This document shows, in pieces, positions 61,454 to 64,000 of a stretch of DNA of 64,000 nucleotides. This DNA is from Streptomyces sp. NBC_01445 (GTDB taxonomy: Bacteria; Actinomycetota; Actinomycetes; Streptomycetales; Streptomycetaceae): NCBI RefSeq assembly GCF_035918235.1, contig NZ_CP109485.1, forward strand, positions 8,897,001-8,961,000, read 5' to 3'. The position numbers and the translations under genes are program-made. Position 1 is the stretch's first letter. Each line of letters starts with the position of its first letter. Under the pieces are notes generated by a model that was given only the letters and a program-made list of their open reading frames with translations, searched no databases and was not told the origin of the DNA.

Positions 61454-62965
61454 ATGTCACACAACGCAATCGCCGCCGCTCGCGGCGCTGAGACCACACC
61501 GAAGAATGGGCCTGACGACCCGTCACACCAGCGTCGCTGGTGGATTCTGGTGGTCATTTCCCTCGCCCAACTGATGGGAGTCCTCGACGGCACCATCGTG
61601 AACATCGCTCTGCCGTCCGCCCAGCGCGACCTGGGCTTCTCGGACGCCGACCGGCAGTGGGTGGTCACCGCCTACGCGCTGACCTTCGGCAGCCTGCTAC
61701 TGCTCGGCGGCCGGGTCGCAGACCTGGTCGGGCGGAAGGTCACCTTCCTGGTGGGTCTGACCGGCTTCGCGGCCGCTTCCGTACTGGGAGGCGCGGCGAA
61801 CAGTTTCGGCATGCTCGTCACCGCGCGCGGGATCCAGGGCCTGTTCGCTGCCCTGCTGGCCCCGGCCGCGCTGTCGCTGCTGATGACGACCTTCACCGAA
61901 CCGCGCGAGCGGGCGAAGGCCTTCACCGTCGCAGGCTCGGTCGCCGGTGCGGGTGGAGCCATCGGCCTGATCCTCGGCGGGGTGCTGACCGAGTACCTGG
62001 ACTGGCGCTGGACCATGTACGTCAACGTGGTCTTCGCGGTGGTGGCGTTCGTCGGTGGCACAGTTCTGCTGCAGCGCACCCCGCGAGACACGTCCGCCAA
62101 GCTCGACGTCCCCGGCACCCTGCTGGTCTCCGCCGGCCTGTTCTGCCTGGTCTACGGTTTCTCGAACGCCGAGACGCACGGCTGGGGTTCGGTGGCGACC
62201 TGGGGCATGCTGGCGGCCGGCGCCGTACTGGTGGCCCTCTTCGTCTGGCGGCAGAGCAGGGCGGCATATCCGCTGCTGCCCCTGCGGGTCCTGCTGGACC
62301 GTAACCGCGGCGCCTCCTTCGCCGCCCTCTTCGTCAGCGGCGCGGGCATGTTCGGCGTGTTTCTGTTCCTGACCTACTACATGCAGCAGAGCCTCGGTTT
62401 CAGCGCACTGGAGACCGGCTTCGCCTTCCTGCCCATGATCGTGGCATCGTCGTCCGCCGCCGCCGTGGCCGCCAACGTCCTGGTGCCGCGCATAGGCCCC
62501 AAGCCGGTGGTACCGGTGGGCATGGCCATTGCGGCCGCCGGCCTGGTCTGGATGACCACGCTGGACCTGAACAGCGGATACGTGACGCACGTAGTGCCAC
62601 AGCTGGTGCTCGTCGGCATCGGGCTGGGCGCGGTCATCGCGCCCGCGATGAGCCTGGCCACCTCCGGTGTGGCCGCGGCCGACGCCGGAGCCGCGTCCGC
62701 TGCCGTCAACACCGTCCAGCAGGTGGGCGGGTCCATCGGCGTCGCCCTGCTCAGCACGATGGCCTCCGAAGCCGTCACCGACTACCTCTCCGGCCGCAAC
62801 CCCAAGGAGCCCGGCGTCCTGGCCCAGGCCGGCCTCGAGGGCTACTCCACCGCGTACTGGTGGTCGGCGGCCATCTTCGTCATCGGCCTGGGCGTGACCG
62901 CCCTGATCTACCGCCGTGGTGTGCCCCAGCAGGACGAGAACGCCGCGCCTGTCGTTCACATGTGA
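61454..62965 (+). CDS. MFS drug-efflux transporter, DHA2 (EmrB/QacA) type
   Basis: The 503-residue protein has about fourteen membrane segments. It has the DHA2 signature near the start (VDGTIVNIALPS-like LMGVLDGTIVNIALPSAQRDLGF) and motif A (LGGRVADLVGRKVTFL), with motif C-like glycine-rich GSVAGAGGAIGLILGG. It should export hydrophobic drugs or metabolites using the proton gradient. GGAGGG precedes the ATG. Operators F and G lie upstream with only a gene relic in between, so it may belong to the TetR/P450 regulon. Confidence 0.92.
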   Translation: MSHNAIAAARGAETTPKNGPDDPSHQRRWWILVVISLAQLMGVLDGTIVNIALPSAQRDLGFSDADRQWVVTAYALTFGSLLLLGGRVADLVGRKVTFLVGLTGFAAASVLGGAANSFGMLVTARGIQGLFAALLAPAALSLLMTTFTEPRERAKAFTVAGSVAGAGGAIGLILGGVLTEYLDWRWTMYVNVVFAVVAFVGGTVLLQRTPRDTSAKLDVPGTLLVSAGLFCLVYGFSNAETHGWGSVATWGMLAAGAVLVALFVWRQSRAAYPLLPLRVLLDRNRGASFAALFVSGAGMFGVFLFLTYYMQQSLGFSALETGFAFLPMIVASSSAAAVAANVLVPRIGPKPVVPVGMAIAAAGLVWMTTLDLNSGYVTHVVPQLVLVGIGLGAVIAPAMSLATSGVAAADAGAASAAVNTVQQVGGSIGVALLSTMASEAVTDYLSGRNPKEPGVLAQAGLEGYSTAYWWSAAIFVIGLGVTALIYRRGVPQQDENAAPVVHM

Positions 62966-63114
62966 TCAACGAACGGGTCTGTCCGAGACGGGCGCGGGCC
63001 GTGCTGCGGTCACCTGCTGCGACAGCTGCCGTGCACGAGGAATAACAAGGGGAAGTGTCCGGGCGCCTTTGACGGGGTCGTGCGGATTCTCTGAGGCTGC
63101 CCCGTTTCTCATTC

Positions 63115-63159
63115 GAGAACAAGATCGGCGATCCGATCCGCCTCATCCTCGTTCCCTGA
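63115..63159 (+). pseudogene. Fifteen-codon copy of the alcohol dehydrogenase C-terminus
   Basis: The sequence encodes ENKIGDPIRLILVP and a stop, identical in protein to the end of the dehydrogenase at 48575-49621 (its 49577-49621). The two DNA copies differ at only two of 45 positions, both silent. No further dehydrogenase sequence precedes it. The remainder of 62966-63378 holds no other gene. Confidence 0.8.
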
Positions 63160-63378
63160 CGAGTCGACCGAGCGCGACGGGCCGCCCCGGCGACGGAGCC
63201 GGCCCATCGCGCCACCAACACCCCCAACCGCCGCCCCGGAGAAGCAGACCGACATGCGCGACTCACGCACCGCCACCGCCACCGCATCCAGCGACAGCAG
63301 CAGTCCGACACGCCTGTCGGCAGCCACGGGTGCGCACCCGCGTGACGGGTCCCTCTCCGCTTCGGCGACGGCTCTACG

Positions 63379-63939
63379 GTGACCGCCGACCTCGCCACCT
63401 TCCACCACCTCGCCGACGGGCAGGAACGCCTGGCCGTCATCCTCGGCGAACCCGCCACTGGTCGGCCCCCGCTGGTGCGCCTGCACTCCGAGTGCCTGAC
63501 CGGCGACGTCTTCCGATCGGCCCGCTGCGATTGCGGCCCCCAGCTGTGCGAGGCGGTCGAGCGCATCGCCGACCGCGGAGGCGTCCTGCTCTACCTCCGC
63601 CAGGAGGGACGCGGCATCGGCCTCTACAACAAGCTCGACGCCTACGCCCTCCAGGACCAGGGCCTCGACACCTACGAGGCCAACGTGGCCCTCGGCCTCC
63701 CCGAGGACGGCCGCGACTACACCGCCGCCGCTCAGATGCTCGCCGCCCTCGGCGTCTTTGAGCTGGACCTGCTGGCCAACAACCCGGACAAGGCGGCCCA
63801 GCTGCGCACCCTGGGGCTTACGGTGACCCAGCACGTTCCCACGGGTGTCTTCACCACAGCCCACAACGTCCGCTACCTCCGTAGCAAGGTCGTCCACACC
63901 CAGCACACGCTGCCGCTGACGAAACTGACGGGGGGCTGA
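63379..63939 (+). CDS. ribA: GTP cyclohydrolase II, possibly frameshifted at its N-terminus
   Basis: The 186-residue product has the zinc cysteines C39, C50 and C52 ([17 protein letters not shown]) and the GTP-binding stretch [31 protein letters not shown]. It catalyses the first step of riboflavin synthesis from GTP. It starts at a GTG without a ribosome site. Upstream, [10 protein letters not shown] in this frame and VRTRVT in the next frame look like the missing first strand, separated by one extra G near 63346. The native N-terminus may therefore be lost. It lies apart from other rib genes, near many flavoenzyme genes. Confidence 0.85.
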   Translation: MTADLATFHHLADGQERLAVILGEPATGRPPLVRLHSECLTGDVFRSARCDCGPQLCEAVERIADRGGVLLYLRQEGRGIGLYNKLDAYALQDQGLDTYEANVALGLPEDGRDYTAAAQMLAALGVFELDLLANNPDKAAQLRTLGLTVTQHVPTGVFTTAHNVRYLRSKVVHTQHTLPLTKLTGG

Positions 63940-64000
63940 CGGCCGATGGCCATCGGGTCATGGCCCCCTGTCGTCACCGGGATGCCGCGCGTGACCAGAC

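Overview
The window is high-GC actinomycete DNA, almost certainly Streptomyces or a close relative. The support is third-codon GC bias with long antisense shadow frames, GTG starts, an SsgA-like sporulation protein, a mycothiol-dependent formaldehyde dehydrogenase, and three SpoIIE-type phosphatases carrying anti-sigma-type kinase domains. It reads as accessory chromosome: catabolic and detoxification operons separated by stretches of broken genes and transposase relics.

Region 1 (0-16.3 kb) is a plant-glycan utilisation locus. It holds GH43, GH42, GH78 and GH2 (beta-glucuronidase type) enzymes, a LacI regulator with two operator-like palindromes around a consensus promoter, and a CUT1 sugar ABC importer without its own ATPase. 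It also holds a secreted beta-propeller-like protein and two decayed hydrolase genes (an apiosidase-like gene and a GH3). The mix of activities suggests a branched pectic or arabinogalactan side chain, or a plant glycoside.

Region 2 (16.4-25 kb) starts with IS debris. It continues with an aromatic O-demethylation operon (CYP199-like P450, VanB-type reductase, IclR regulator) that also carries MscR and a metallo-hydrolase able to remove the formaldehyde released. A four-gene XRE-cupin / DMT exporter / PaiB / B3-B4 group follows, with three 21-bp-phased direct repeats in its divergent promoter.

Region 3 (25-32.7 kb) is a gene graveyard. It contains a broken rve transposase, an orphan PfkB kinase with a LacI-type operator, joined stumps of GMC oxidoreductase, ABC ATPase, antiporter and aldo-keto reductase genes, and a few intact genes (MscS channel, FMN reductase).

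Region 4 (32.7-53 kb) has TetR regulators, three large PAS/GAF/PP2C/HATPase phosphatases, a complete class I P450 system (P450, ferredoxin reductase, ferredoxin), a self-sufficient CYP102 (BM3-like) P450 with an alcohol dehydrogenase, a secreted protein made of two near-identical modules, an SsgA-like protein and a NIPSNAP protein. Seven copies of one palindrome (TTCCATAC-N3-GTAYGGAA) flank the class I P450/secreted-protein promoter, the tetR/CYP102 promoter and the region upstream of a drug-efflux gene at 61 kb. They mark a TetR regulon like BM3R1/CYP102A1 but wider.

Region 5 (53-64 kb) is an aromatic ring-cleavage operon: extradiol dioxygenase-like, FAH-family hydrolase, FAD monooxygenase, acetoacetate-CoA ligase and nitroreductase, with a TetR upstream. 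More scars follow (NicoT stump, NDH-2-like stump, a 15-codon copy of an alcohol dehydrogenase tail), then a DHA2 efflux pump and a GTP cyclohydrolase II that may be frameshifted at its N terminus. No tRNA, rRNA, CRISPR array or replication origin was seen.
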